Below are positions 1 through 9,135 of a DNA stretch of 64,000 nucleotides, in pieces. Numbering within the stretch: position 1 is the first letter of the stretch; each line of letters opens with the position of its first letter. This DNA is from Natrialba taiwanensis DSM 12281 (GTDB lineage Archaea > Halobacteriota > Halobacteria > Halobacteriales > Natrialbaceae), in assembly GCF_000337595.1 (NCBI RefSeq), contig NZ_AOIL01000012.1, positions 150,313-214,312 on the forward strand. Direction: 5' to 3'. Position numbers and translations under genes: made by a program. Under the pieces are notes generated by a model. The model did not search any database, was not told the DNA's origin, and saw only the letters and a program-made list of their open reading frames with translations.

Positions 1-179
1 TCGACGACGAGCCCGCAGTCCTCACAGACGGTCTCGGCGTGTTCGTCGTCCGTGATGAGCCGACCACCACACTCCGGACAGCGCTCTCGCTCCTCGGAGC
101 GCGTCGTCTCCTCCGTCTCGGTTTCGGTCTGCTCCTCGGTTCGTTCGTTCGAGTAGGTTCTGATGTTCGTATCTGTCAT
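1..179 (-). CDS. tfb: Transcription initiation factor IIB (TFB), N-terminal part
   Basis: This is the 5' end of a gene that runs off the left edge of the window. TFB bridges TBP at the TATA box and RNA polymerase during archaeal transcription initiation. The 59 visible residues have a hydrophilic Glu/Thr-rich leader, then CPECGGRL and CEDCGLVV. These are the two cysteine knuckles of the TFIIB zinc ribbon, in the expected place and order. The ATG at 179 is the only plausible start. The cyclin-like repeats lie outside the window. Haloarchaea usually carry several TFB paralogues, and which one this is cannot be told from the fragment. Confidence 0.85.
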   Translation of the reverse strand, partial: MTDTNIRTYSNERTEEQTETETEETTRSEERERCPECGGRLITDDEHAETVCEDCGLVV

Positions 180-492
180 GGTGTATCGGGTTGGTTACTC
201 GGGGCTCCCGGGTGGGGTAACCAGAAGAAACCCGGTCGCCTTCAGCTAACATAGAGTTAGGTCGTAAGCCATATAAACCTTTTGCCTTTGTTATAAAGAA
301 ACGCGTTTTCTGGTATATGTGTTTCGGATATATGCTTATTAATCGTGTTTCATCTCTCGCTCCGATCGGCGATGCTAATCGAGTAGTAAATCACACTGAA
401 GCGACCCTTGCCATCGGACTGTGCAGGTCGATCCGCGCTAATCACGTACTACGGGTCGAATCTTTTTCGAACTCTGCCGGTAACACGTTCCT
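180..492. other. Divergent intergenic region between tfb and the MBL-fold gene
   Basis: This 313-base gap separates two divergent genes. Its middle, about 255-345, is much more AT-rich than the coding DNA. TATA-like strings occur there, including CATATAAAC near 270 and TTATAAAG near 290, which could serve either strand. No open reading frame with haloarchaeal composition and no RNA gene was seen. Confidence 0.5.
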
Positions 493-1197
493 ATGACCGT
501 TCGATTCGGCGCGATCACTGTCGATTGGCTCGGCCGGGCAACCGTCCGACTCGAAGGAGAGACAGGGACCGTCATCTACGCCGATCCCGGCCCCAAGACT
601 GACGGCATACTCGACGGCCAGGCCCCCCACGACGGCGACCTGATTCTCGTCTCACACGGCGCTCACTACGATCCCGACTCGATCCGCCGCCTTGCCCACG
701 AGAACTCGGTCGTCGTCGTCCACGAATCGATCGACGCCGAGACGATCGACCGGACTGCCGAGCAACCCGACGCTCTCCCTTTTGAAGTCGCTCGTGTCCA
801 GAAAAACGAGTCGTTCATTCTCGGCCCGCTCGACCTCTCGACGACGCCAGCCGAGACCGAACCGGACGGATCCCGCGATGATGAACGAAGCCAACCCGAT
901 GGCGCGTCCGACGAGGGCTGCGGTTTCCTCGTCACCATCGATGGCATCACGGCGTTCTGGCCCGGAAACACGGAGCCGCTCCCGTCCCACGACGAACTCG
1001 CCGTGGATCTCTTCTTGTCCCCGATCGGCGGTGGCCCCACGATGGATCGACACGAGGCCGCAGCCCTGGCGACGCGACTCGACCCGGATCTCGTGCTGCC
1101 AGTCCGGTACGAGACGACTGACGCTCGCACAGCCGACGACGAGGCGTTCGTCGTCGACGTTGCTACCCGCGGCATTCCGGTGGTCTTGGACCGGTAG
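493..1197 (+). CDS. Metallo-beta-lactamase-fold hydrolase-like protein
   Basis: This 234-residue protein resembles the short MBL-fold hydrolases of the L-ascorbate lactonase-like group (COG2220). It begins with the typical strand pattern ITVDWLGRATVRLEG, followed by IYADPGP and LILVSHGAHYDPDSI. The last piece occupies the place of the family motif THxHxDH, but two of the metal-binding positions look altered. A second conserved block, GITAFWPGNTEPLPS, corresponds to the usual GD(T/N) metal ligand region and has Asn. The substrate is unknown and the full metal site is uncertain. The acidic, Asp/Glu-rich stretch around residues 115-140 is typical of haloarchaeal insertions. It is transcribed divergently from tfb. 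Confidence 0.75.
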   Translation: MTVRFGAITVDWLGRATVRLEGETGTVIYADPGPKTDGILDGQAPHDGDLILVSHGAHYDPDSIRRLAHENSVVVVHESIDAETIDRTAEQPDALPFEVARVQKNESFILGPLDLSTTPAETEPDGSRDDERSQPDGASDEGCGFLVTIDGITAFWPGNTEPLPSHDELAVDLFLSPIGGGPTMDRHEAAALATRLDPDLVLPVRYETTDARTADDEAFVVDVATRGIPVVLDR

Positions 1198-1341
1198 CGT
1201 CCGTCTGTACACACGGAGATAGACCCGTACCTATAAGTCACAACTCGCTAATCCTCGCACGTGAATTTGTGATGGATATTATCAATCACACATTTCTCCA
1301 CCGGATGGCGATGACACCCGGGCCCGGATGGCAAGCGGGGC

Positions 1342-2715
1342 GTGACTCGAGAGGTGAGCCGCGTGGGAACTAACACCGGTTCGGAAACCGACATCGAGGC
1401 GGCGGAGCTCTCCTACCCGGCCAGCAGTTGGCGAGGTTTTTTTACGAATCACTTCGGCCCATCGATGCTCTGGGCACTGATCAGCATCGGTGGCAGCCAC
1501 ATCGTCCTCGCGCCGACGCTTGGCGGTACGTTCGGGCTCTTTGCCATCTGGATGTTCGCACTCATCTACCTCGCAAAATACGGCGGCTGGGAACTCGGCA
1601 TCCGCTACAACTACGGCGTCGGCGGCAACCCCGTCGAAGCCTACGATCAGCTCCCCGGCCCGAAAAACTGGATGCAGTGGTTCACTGTCGGCGTCTTTAC
1701 GATCATCTACACGGGAATCACCGCCGCAGTCGGGATGAGTACGGCCGCGTTCGTCGAAGCATTGACCCCGCTGTCGTTCCAGCAGGCGTTCGTCGTCTTC
1801 GTCGGCCTGGCGGGCGTCCTCGTCCTGCTCACACGCTACAGTCTCCTCGAGAAGATTCTGATCGGTTTTACGGTCGCGCTGGGCGTCCTCATCGTCCTCG
1901 GCGTGCTCGTCGGCCCTCCGTCGGGTGAGGTCGTCACAGCCACGACCTTCTCTGCGCCTGATCTCACCGGGCCGCTGTTCATCGGCCTGTTCGCCGCGGC
2001 CGCCGGGTTCGCGCCGACCGGATTCAGTACCAGCGTCCTCATCGGTAGCTGGAGCACCGCCAAAGGCGAGGGCGCAAGCGAGCTCCGGGCCCGAAACCTC
2101 GATCCAAACGACGACCAGTATCACGACTACATCCGCGCCTGGATCCGAACCGGTCGCCGCGACTTCAACATCGGCTACGCCTTCAGCTTCACGCTGATCG
2201 TCGCGATGGTGATCCTCGCCTCGAACGTCCTCTACCCCACCCCGCCCGAAGACGCCAATCTCGCCGTCACCATCGGGTCGATCCTGAGCGACTCCTTCGG
2301 CGAGTGGTCCTACTACGCGATGGTCCTCGGCGCGTTCGCAGCCCTCTACTCGACCGTCATTACGCTGCTCGATGGGGCCGCCCGGGCCACCGGCGATGTC
2401 CTTCCAATGGCACTCGACCAACCTGAACTCGATAGCGAGCGGATCCGCAAACTCGTCGTCGTCGGCATCGTCGCCGTCAGCTGCGGCGTCGTCGTCACGC
2501 TCGGCACCGTCCCGGTTACCTTCCTTATCTGGATCTCGGCGATCCTCGCTGTCACGGAGGTCCTCTTTTACCCCGCAAACTGGTACGTCGTCCGGGAGAA
2601 CCTCCCTGAACAGTTCCAGCCCTCCCGCGCGTGGGTCACCTACTACGCCGTCAGTCTCGTCGTCGTTCTCGTGTTCGGCATCATGGGCGCGGCATCCGAG
2701 TTCGGCTACGTCTGA
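1342..2715 (+). CDS. Nramp-family divalent metal transporter homologue
   Basis: This is a 457-residue integral membrane protein with about 11 hydrophobic segments and the overall Nramp/SLC11 layout. The first membrane segment reads FGPSMLWALISIGGSHIV, where classical Nramp proteins have GPG...DPGN. The sixth reads GFAPTGFSTSVLIGSW, where metal-transporting members have a conserved Met-Pro-His. Both substrate-binding motifs are therefore changed, and manganese or iron transport should not be assumed. The start is a GTG; later in-frame GTG codons at 1354 and 1363 are equally possible. Family membership rests on fold-level resemblance and the GP/GxS pattern in segment 1. Confidence 0.75.
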   Translation: MTREVSRVGTNTGSETDIEAAELSYPASSWRGFFTNHFGPSMLWALISIGGSHIVLAPTLGGTFGLFAIWMFALIYLAKYGGWELGIRYNYGVGGNPVEAYDQLPGPKNWMQWFTVGVFTIIYTGITAAVGMSTAAFVEALTPLSFQQAFVVFVGLAGVLVLLTRYSLLEKILIGFTVALGVLIVLGVLVGPPSGEVVTATTFSAPDLTGPLFIGLFAAAAGFAPTGFSTSVLIGSWSTAKGEGASELRARNLDPNDDQYHDYIRAWIRTGRRDFNIGYAFSFTLIVAMVILASNVLYPTPPEDANLAVTIGSILSDSFGEWSYYAMVLGAFAALYSTVITLLDGAARATGDVLPMALDQPELDSERIRKLVVVGIVAVSCGVVVTLGTVPVTFLIWISAILAVTEVLFYPANWYVVRENLPEQFQPSRAWVTYYAVSLVVVLVFGIMGAASEFGYV

Positions 2716-2789
2716 ACTCGGCCCCCGGTTCGCTCTCTCCTGGATCCGTCTCATCCAGCTTTATCTCGGCTGGACGAGAGCAATCGGCC

Positions 2790-3101
2790 ATGGAACGGGA
2801 GTACGACAAACTCGTTCGCGATGCCATTCCGGCGATCATCGAAGACAACGGGGAGATCCCGGTCACCCGGACGGTCTCCGGTGACGAGTACGAATCGTAT
2901 CTGCGCGACAAACTGCAGGAGGAAGTCGAGGAGTACCTCGCCGACCGAGACGCGGACGAACTGGCGGACATCTTGGAGGTCGTTCACGCGCTCGGGCACG
3001 TCGAAGGTCTCTCCCCGCAAGAACTCGCCGAGCGCAGGGAACGAAAGGCGAACTCGCGGGGCGGGTTCGAGGACGGCATCGTCCTCGAGCGGGTGAACTG
3101 A
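2790..3101 (+). CDS. MazG-like / phosphoribosyl-ATP pyrophosphohydrolase-like protein
   Basis: This 103-residue protein starts MEREYDKLVRDAIP and continues with KLQEEVEEYL and DELADILEVVHAL. EExxE followed by ExxD on two helices is the magnesium-binding pattern of the all-alpha MazG/HisE nucleotide pyrophosphohydrolase superfamily. KLVRDxIP is characteristic of the small house-cleaning members rather than of HisE. It probably hydrolyses a nucleoside triphosphate or related compound; the substrate is not known. The ATG at 2790 was preferred over longer in-frame extensions because the family begins at KLVRD. It converges on top6A. Confidence 0.8.
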   Translation: MEREYDKLVRDAIPAIIEDNGEIPVTRTVSGDEYESYLRDKLQEEVEEYLADRDADELADILEVVHALGHVEGLSPQELAERRERKANSRGGFEDGIVLERVN

Positions 3102-3127
3102 AGTTCAGCCGCCAGGTACGCAGTTGG

Positions 3128-4219
3128 TTAGATAACACCCATCGCGTCGAGCCGTTCGGGAAGATACGTATCCGTCACGAAATCGAGGCCGTGTGAAGCC
3201 AGCGACTGCTGTTCTGACTTCTTCCCGATCTCGAGTTGCAACTCGATCTGTTCCTCCCAGTAATCGGTCTGGAAGCGCGGGTCCTCGAGTTCACTTTCCA
3301 GGGCATTGATGTCCGAGTCGCTGAGCGGATCGGTCGGCAGATCGTACTCGACGATGTCGGCGGGCTGGATGCCGATGTAGTCGGCTTCGGGAGTTGCGAG
3401 GTACTCGGAGAGGTGGGCCGACTTGATCGAGCCGTAGGCGACGGAGCCGTAGATGCGGTAGGACCAGGGGTCGCCGTCGGTAAAGACCACCACTGGAAGG
3501 CCGAGTTCGTCGTGGAAGCGCTTCGTCAGTCGGCGCGTGGCCCGCGCGGGCTGGCCGCCGAGGTGGACGACGATCGCGTCGTACTCCTCGTCGAAGCCGT
3601 TCTCGACGAGTCGATCGCGCATCCCGCCGGTCTCCACACAGAGGACGAAGTCGGCGTCGTTGTCGAGGAACTCGATCATGTCCGGGTTGTTCGGGATCTG
3701 GTACCCGCCCTGGCCCACGTCGAGCTGGCAGTGGATGTCGCGATCGCCGCGTTTGGTTTGCTCGCGGATGTGGAGCGGTCCCATCACCTTCGCACCGGAT
3801 TCCTCCGGGCGCATGTGAAAGTCCTCGCGGGTAACCCCCGAGACGATCTCTAAGTCTTCGACCAGGCTGTTCGACTCGTCCTGGCTGGTGAACTGCGCGT
3901 TGTCGTTATCCCAGCTTTCCGAGAGGTAGTAGAGTTCACGCAGGGTCGAGGAACGGTCTTCCTCGAGTTGGTCCGCGAGGAACTCAATGGTGTAGACGGC
4001 CTTTAAAAGCTTTCTCGCGCCGCGGACGGAGTTTGCCGACCGAGTCGACTCGCGGTCGCCGTAGACCCAGACGTCCTTGTCCTCGTCGTACTCGATGTTG
4101 TTCTTCGTCCGCGTCGGAACGGACATGTGCGGGATCTCGCCGAGTTCGAACTGGTCGTAGAACTGTGCGGCGAGATCGATCAACTGTTCTCTGGCCTGCT
4201 GGTCGTTGTCTGCGCTCAT
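3128..4219 (-). CDS. top6A: DNA topoisomerase VI subunit A
   Basis: This is the DNA-cleaving subunit of type IIB topoisomerase VI and the archaeal relative of Spo11. It is 363 residues long. The winged-helix region holds LRELYYLSE near residues 93-101, where the catalytic tyrosine (Tyr97 or Tyr98) attacks DNA. The Toprim domain follows, with [11 protein letters not shown] and [14 protein letters not shown] carrying the acidic magnesium-binding residues. The N-terminal segment is typical of haloarchaeal members. The gene overlaps the end of top6B by four bases (ATGA), so the two subunits are very likely translationally coupled and made together as an A2B2 enzyme. Confidence 0.96.
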   Translation of the reverse strand: MSADNDQQAREQLIDLAAQFYDQFELGEIPHMSVPTRTKNNIEYDEDKDVWVYGDRESTRSANSVRGARKLLKAVYTIEFLADQLEEDRSSTLRELYYLSESWDNDNAQFTSQDESNSLVEDLEIVSGVTREDFHMRPEESGAKVMGPLHIREQTKRGDRDIHCQLDVGQGGYQIPNNPDMIEFLDNDADFVLCVETGGMRDRLVENGFDEEYDAIVVHLGGQPARATRRLTKRFHDELGLPVVVFTDGDPWSYRIYGSVAYGSIKSAHLSEYLATPEADYIGIQPADIVEYDLPTDPLSDSDINALESELEDPRFQTDYWEEQIELQLEIGKKSEQQSLASHGLDFVTDTYLPERLDAMGVI

Positions 4220-6681
4220 TGTTTCACCGTGAGTTTCTCGCTTTCGACGCCTTTCACGTCCAGATCGAAGCTCGCGTCATCGGGGGCGACGTACTCTAGG
4301 GCGGCCTCGTCGTCACTGGAGACCTCGGCTTCCCACTTGACGAACCACTCGCCGTCCATCTCGACGACGGTCGCGCCGTCCGAGAGGTCGGTCGGCTCGG
4401 CCGAGACGATCTCGGTAATTTCGAGGGTTTCGTTCGTTCCCGAGTTGTTCTCGACGACGACGGAGACGGCCTTGCCGTCGCCGTTTGGCTTGACCTCGCG
4501 CTCGACGAGGACGTTGTTCATGATGCGGGCGATGGCGTCGTCGATGTTCGGTTCGTCGCGCTCGGTGACCTCGGCGACCTTTTCGGCCATCTCCGGCAGG
4601 ATGGTGCCGAGGACGTTCTGTTTCTTCCGGCGCTTTTGCATCGAGCGGCGTTTGTTGAGGAAGCTCTTCAAGTCGCGAGCGGCCTCGCGGATCGCGAGTT
4701 CGATTTCGTCCTCGATTTCGGGGACGTTCGCGACGGCGTCTTTCGACTCGCTCGTGAAGGGGACGTTCGTCGAGGCGACGTGAACCATGATGACGACGGG
4801 GCCGTTCGGCAGGCCCGAGCCGCCGGGCTGGTCCAGTCCGTAGTTGCGCCAGCCGATGGACTTGACCACGTCCGTCGTGGCGCACGCGCCGCGCTGGTAG
4901 ACCAGCGGGACGCGGTTTGCAAAGCGCATTACGTTCGCGGTGCCCTCAGCGGGCAGATCGTCGCCGTAGGCGATGCCGGCCTCGACGATGAACGGATCGC
5001 CGCCGTGGACCTCGGCATCGCGGGTCGCCGAGGCGTAGAAGTCGGCGTCGAACTCCTTTTCGAGGCCGGCCTCGATGAGATCGGCGGAGATGGGCGAGAG
5101 ACACCGCGTCGGCGGTGCCATGATGTCGGTCGCGCGCATTCCGTCGACGAGATCGCTGGTCGCATCGCGGTCGCCCTCGAGTTCGCGCACGAGCGGCGGG
5201 TCGTCGGGGACGGTCACCATCACGTCCCAGATTGCCTCGGTGATGTTCTCGCGCGCCGTCTCGCCGAAGGCGACGTCGTCGTACTCCTCGGTGAGTTCGG
5301 CGGCGCGGTCGACGTACTCGCGGAGCGTCTGGTGGGTGAGGCGGTGGCGCGGGTCGTCGTCGGTCTCGTCCTCGAAGGTGCCGGCGAGGCGGACCGCAAA
5401 GGCCTGCACGATTTCGTCGTCCTTGCGGGTGCTCGTGGCGTCGTCGACGAGATCGTAGAGATCGGCGACGAGCCGCGACTCGTCCGCGTCGGTTCCGGAC
5501 GCGTCTGCGACGGAGTCGTCGGTCGGTGCGGCGTCGATGAGCGCGAGCCAGACGGCATCGACGGCGTTCTCGCGGACGGTATCGCCGAAAGTCGTTCCGT
5601 GGTCGTCTTCGACGGTGTCGGCGGCCGAGTCGACGATATCGAGCAGTTCGTGGTGGGCGAGTCGATCGCGGCTCGCGACCTCGGTCTGGACGGCCTCGGC
5701 GAAGGCGGCCGTCGCGTCGGGGCCCTTGTTCGCGGTGGCGTCCGTGACGGCCGCTTCGAGATCGAGCGCTTCGTGGTTCGCAGGCGGCCGCCAGCGCATC
5801 TCCCGGCCGTAGTGGCGGTCGCGGAACGCGCCGATGACCGACTCGGCGGTCTTCTTCCCGACGCGGGTGAACTCTTCCTGCAGGAACCCGGAGACCGTCT
5901 GGGAGTCCGTCGCGGCGAGCATCTTGATCACGGTCCCGAGTTCGACGCCGTGGGGATGGGGACGGATCTCCTCGGTCTCCTCCGGTAACTGATCCGTCGC
6001 GCGCTCGAACTTGAAGTGTGAACTCGGTTCGCGAAGTTCAAGTCGCGCGTGCGGGTTGACGACCGCGGTGTGCTGGATGTAGTCGTGGAGTTGCTGGCGA
6101 GCGCGCATGTTCGCCTCCATCTCGAGTTCGATGCGCGTGCCGTGGGGACGATCCCACGTCGTCGTTTCCTCGACGCTGATCTCGGGTTCGTTGTCGTCGG
6201 TATCGACGATGAGTTCGAAGTACTGCGCGTCGCTTGCACCCTCGGTTCGGCTGGTGATCTTCGCGGGCTTGCCGCTCGTCAGTTGCGAGTAGAGGACGGC
6301 GGCGGAGATCCCGATTCCCTGCTGGCCGCGTGACTGTTCGCGGGCGTGGAAGCGAGATCCGTAGAGAAGCTTCCCGAAGACCTTCGGCAGCGATTCCTTG
6401 GTGAGCCCGGGTCCGTTGTCCTCGACGATCAGGCGGTAATAGTCGCCATCCTCCTGAATCTCGACATAGATGTCCGGGAGAATACCGGCTTCCTCGGCGG
6501 CGTCTAAGGCGTTGTCGACGGCCTCCTTGACGGCCGTCACGAGGCCCCGAGCGCCGCTGTCGAAGCCGAGCATATGCTTGTTCTTCTCGAAGAACTCGGC
6601 GATGGAGATCGCCTGCTGGCTCTCTGCCAGCTCCTCGGCGATCCCCGGCTCATCACCGAGTGTCGACTGGAACGACGTCAT
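4216..6681 (-). CDS. top6B: DNA topoisomerase VI subunit B
   Basis: This is the ATPase subunit of topoisomerase VI, about 821 residues. The N-terminal GHKL fold shows [15 protein letters not shown] (N box), VEDNGPGL (G1 box) and [15 protein letters not shown] (G2 box). The transducer domain follows, and the Ig-like C-terminal domain is present. The middle region, about residues 310-480, holds long acidic, variable stretches that make it longer than crenarchaeal homologues. Start codons ATG at 6684 and 6681 and a GTG at 6687 are consecutive. A T/A-rich CTTTTAG box about 25 bases upstream fits a leaderless mRNA. Its stop overlaps the top6A start. Confidence 0.96.
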   Translation of the reverse strand: MTSFQSTLGDEPGIAEELAESQQAISIAEFFEKNKHMLGFDSGARGLVTAVKEAVDNALDAAEEAGILPDIYVEIQEDGDYYRLIVEDNGPGLTKESLPKVFGKLLYGSRFHAREQSRGQQGIGISAAVLYSQLTSGKPAKITSRTEGASDAQYFELIVDTDDNEPEISVEETTTWDRPHGTRIELEMEANMRARQQLHDYIQHTAVVNPHARLELREPSSHFKFERATDQLPEETEEIRPHPHGVELGTVIKMLAATDSQTVSGFLQEEFTRVGKKTAESVIGAFRDRHYGREMRWRPPANHEALDLEAAVTDATANKGPDATAAFAEAVQTEVASRDRLAHHELLDIVDSAADTVEDDHGTTFGDTVRENAVDAVWLALIDAAPTDDSVADASGTDADESRLVADLYDLVDDATSTRKDDEIVQAFAVRLAGTFEDETDDDPRHRLTHQTLREYVDRAAELTEEYDDVAFGETARENITEAIWDVMVTVPDDPPLVRELEGDRDATSDLVDGMRATDIMAPPTRCLSPISADLIEAGLEKEFDADFYASATRDAEVHGGDPFIVEAGIAYGDDLPAEGTANVMRFANRVPLVYQRGACATTDVVKSIGWRNYGLDQPGGSGLPNGPVVIMVHVASTNVPFTSESKDAVANVPEIEDEIELAIREAARDLKSFLNKRRSMQKRRKKQNVLGTILPEMAEKVAEVTERDEPNIDDAIARIMNNVLVEREVKPNGDGKAVSVVVENNSGTNETLEITEIVSAEPTDLSDGATVVEMDGEWFVKWEAEVSSDDEAALEYVAPDDASFDLDVKGVESEKLTVKQ

Positions 6682-6911
6682 CATCACCCTGTACTAACGG
6701 GGAGGCTAAAAGGTGTGTGCAACCGGAGTGAAAGTGATGCCGGTCTGTGTGATTTTGGCCGACTGTTCACACAGGCTCAATTTGCTCGTTTGGCAATTCG
6801 AACTCGGTCGTCTCCACGGCCGCCAGTACCTGACCATCAGGTTCGTGATGGTGTCTTTCACCTTACAAAGGTTTAACCGCGAGCGAGACTGTATCTTGGA
6901 CGAGAGGAGCC

Positions 6912-7556
6912 ATGGATTCAGACGACACCGACGAGCACCGGGTCGACGAGGGCACTGGACGACCACACGGAGAGAACGACACCGGTGTCAGCACGGACGA
7001 GACAAACTCACGCCCAGCCGACAGCAGCGACGACGAACTGCGCGCCACGGCTGCCGAGGAAGTCGACCAGCGCATCGTCGACCTGCTCTCGTGGATCCTC
7101 GACACCGAAACCCGCGCAAAGATCTACGTCCACCTGCTCGCAAACCCGGCCAGCACCTCCGAAGAGGTCGCCAAAGGGACCGGCCTCTACCCGAGCACCG
7201 TCCGCGAAGCCCTCGCAGAACTCCACACGGAAGACCGCGTCACCCGACAGAAACGAGCCAGCGAGGGCGCGGGCAACAACCCCTACGAATACACCGCCAT
7301 CCAGCCGAGTGAACTCGTCGGTGGCGTCGTCGACCAGGTACAGCAGGAACTGAACACGATTTTCACGCTCGATCGCGTCCTCGACCGGTCGACCGAGGGC
7401 GATGACGAGACTATCGACGGTTCCGAACCTGTCACGATCACAGTCGACAATGACGACGAACAGGAGCCAACGGCCCCCGGAGACGAACGGACAAGCGAGT
7501 CGACCGACGACGACCACGATAACGACCACAATCACGACTACGACTCCTCCGAGTAA
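6912..7556 (+). CDS. Winged-helix transcriptional regulator
   Basis: This 214-residue protein has a winged helix-turn-helix in the middle, about residues 55-115. It runs from ETRAKIYVHLLANP through SEEVAKGTGLYPSTVREAL to HTEDRVTRQK, which matches TrmB/ArsR-type DNA-binding domains. The N-terminal 50 residues and the C-terminal 60 residues are acidic, low-complexity tails ending in a His/Asp/Asn-rich run. GAGGAG five bases before the ATG may be a ribosome-binding site. A TTTAA box near 6870 suits a promoter. No effector domain can be seen, so the target is unknown. It is divergent from top6B. Confidence 0.75.
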   Translation: MDSDDTDEHRVDEGTGRPHGENDTGVSTDETNSRPADSSDDELRATAAEEVDQRIVDLLSWILDTETRAKIYVHLLANPASTSEEVAKGTGLYPSTVREALAELHTEDRVTRQKRASEGAGNNPYEYTAIQPSELVGGVVDQVQQELNTIFTLDRVLDRSTEGDDETIDGSEPVTITVDNDDEQEPTAPGDERTSESTDDDHDNDHNHDYDSSE

Positions 7557-7698
7557 GGTGAGTACGGACACGCTTCGCATCGTCAACAGCCGCAGGCTCT
7601 CCCGCCGTTCCACCCTTTCGTTCGATACTGCCCGCTCGTCTCACTCGGGTAGTGTGCCCACTCGACCACAACGCGACGCACAACCCCGTTCTTCCCGT

Positions 7699-8808
7699 CT
7701 ACGCCTCATTCTCGAGTTCAAGTACGGCCGGCCGCTCGAACTCGAGGTCACGATCGATAGCCCGGACCGTCGTCGTCGGCCAGGTGTCGGTCGTCGTCAG
7801 CACGCTGAACTCGTCGGCGGTGACGAGCACGGTGTCTTCGCTTTTCGCGCCCTGGACGGTCGGGTTCCAGGCGTAGGCCATCGGCTCTGCGACCGGTGCC
7901 TCGTGGTCCGGCGTGGCGATCCACTCTCGGCCGGCGAAGCCGGCAGCGCCGCCTTGGTGGTGGTGCTCCCACTCGCCCGCGTGACCGACTGCCTCGTAGG
8001 CGTGTTGGATCGATTCGAAGACAGCGCCGGCCGTGCCACCGGCGTTGGCTACCTCTTGTGTCGCTGCGAGCGCCGTGGCCTCGACGCGAGCGGCTGCCTC
8101 GTGGCGATCCGCGAGCCACGCCGGCGGGTCGAATGCGACAGTCCGGGTACAGCTCGCGTGCAGGCCGGCTCGTTGTGCCGTCACCGAGACGAGTGCGTAG
8201 TCTCCAAGTACGGCATCGGTCGGCGTGTAGTGGCGATACTGCTGGGCGCGCGTTGCGCCGCCGACGAGGACGACCGGGGCCTCGATGTCGCGGGCAGACA
8301 GCGCAACTCGCAGTGCCGAAGCGACCTCGCGCTCGCTGTCGTCGGCGCGCAATTCCCGACAGACGGATTCGACGGCGGCCGCCGTCTCCTCGCCGAGCCG
8401 CCGGTAGCGCTCGCGGTCGCGTTCGGTCAGCGGTTGGCGCAACGGCGTCGGATCGATCCGATCCAGGCCGGGAACGTCGATATCGGCAGCAGCGTCCTCC
8501 CCGGTGCCGACGCGAGCGGCGATCGCATCGGTGAGCGAACCGGTGTACCAGTCGAACTGCTCGACGGAGACGGCATCCGTGTCGAGGTCGGGAAGCTCCT
8601 CCGCCGCGATCCGATTGGCTTCGTTGTTCGCCGTAACGACCCGTAGCACCGTTCCGTCATAGCCCACCGCGGCAACGCCGGTCGGTGCCTCGCGGTCGAT
8701 GACGCTATTGCCGCCCGTCAGCCAGGCGAACGAGTTCGGCTCGGCGAACCACACCGAGTCGAACTCGTGGGTGGTGAGATAGGTGTCAAGTCGCTCGCGT
8801 TTGTCCAT
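7699..8808 (-). CDS. M24 (Xaa-Pro aminopeptidase-like) family protein, metal site degenerate
   Basis: This 369-residue protein has the two-domain layout of M24 'pita-bread' peptidases: a creatinase-like N-terminal domain to about residue 125, then the pita-bread domain. Several metal ligands appear substituted. The first Asp is Ser208 (in LVSVTA), the second is Ser219 (in ASCTRT), and the Glu of the usual IEPG is Asn315 (in WNPT). A His-rich loop near 282-284 and Glu324 in SEDTVLVT remain. It may be a non-peptidase member (creatinase-like or a binding protein) or an inactive homologue. The ATG start is well placed. It is divergent from the ctaA-like gene. Confidence 0.8.
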   Translation of the reverse strand: MDKRERLDTYLTTHEFDSVWFAEPNSFAWLTGGNSVIDREAPTGVAAVGYDGTVLRVVTANNEANRIAAEELPDLDTDAVSVEQFDWYTGSLTDAIAARVGTGEDAAADIDVPGLDRIDPTPLRQPLTERDRERYRRLGEETAAAVESVCRELRADDSEREVASALRVALSARDIEAPVVLVGGATRAQQYRHYTPTDAVLGDYALVSVTAQRAGLHASCTRTVAFDPPAWLADRHEAAARVEATALAATQEVANAGGTAGAVFESIQHAYEAVGHAGEWEHHHQGGAAGFAGREWIATPDHEAPVAEPMAYAWNPTVQGAKSEDTVLVTADEFSVLTTTDTWPTTTVRAIDRDLEFERPAVLELENEA

Positions 8809-8960
8809 GCGGGGTGCTGGCGTGGCGGGGTCTTGAATGCGGCGGACCCTTTCGGCGGGCGACAGAGACCGAGTCTCGTGTACGAGGAGCGTACGCGGGT
8901 GCGAGCATCGACATGTGGAGGCGATCGCCCGGAGCGAAGCGATATACAGAATGCAGACAC

Positions 8961-9044
8961 TAGAGTGGCCACTGAAAGACAGTCCACACCTACTCGCACA
9001 GCTATCGTTCGATTCGTGTGGAAACCGTTTCAGTCGTTACTATC
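8961..9044. repeat. 84-base palindromic dispersed element, copy 1
   Basis: An imperfect inverted repeat lies in the gap between the M24-like and ctaA-like genes. It begins TAGAGTGGCCACTGAAAG and ends TTTCAGTCGTTACTATC. A second copy of exactly the same length is at 57278-57361; by hand alignment about 57 of 84 bases agree, with both ends and the central CGCAC best conserved. The pattern suits a MITE-like or interspersed palindromic element. The remaining bases of the 8809-9135 gap hold no recognisable gene. Confidence 0.6.
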
Positions 9045-9135
9045 GAGACGGAACTCGACGGGTACGTGTTCGGGCGACTTTGACTATGGCTGACTCGGGC
9101 AATGTAAGTACGGCTGGTCCTAACTCCCGCTATCC

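Noticed and set aside
4636-5988. A 450-codon frame opposite top6B
   Set aside because: It lies antisense to a conserved gene and its composition is that of a mirror of GC-rich coding DNA. No domain fits it.
7560-7690. Inverted repeat around ACTGCCCG...CGGGTAGT between the winged-helix and M24-like genes
   Set aside because: It is short and imperfect, and a chance or terminator-like origin is as likely as any function. It shares no similarity with the elements near 46.6 kb.
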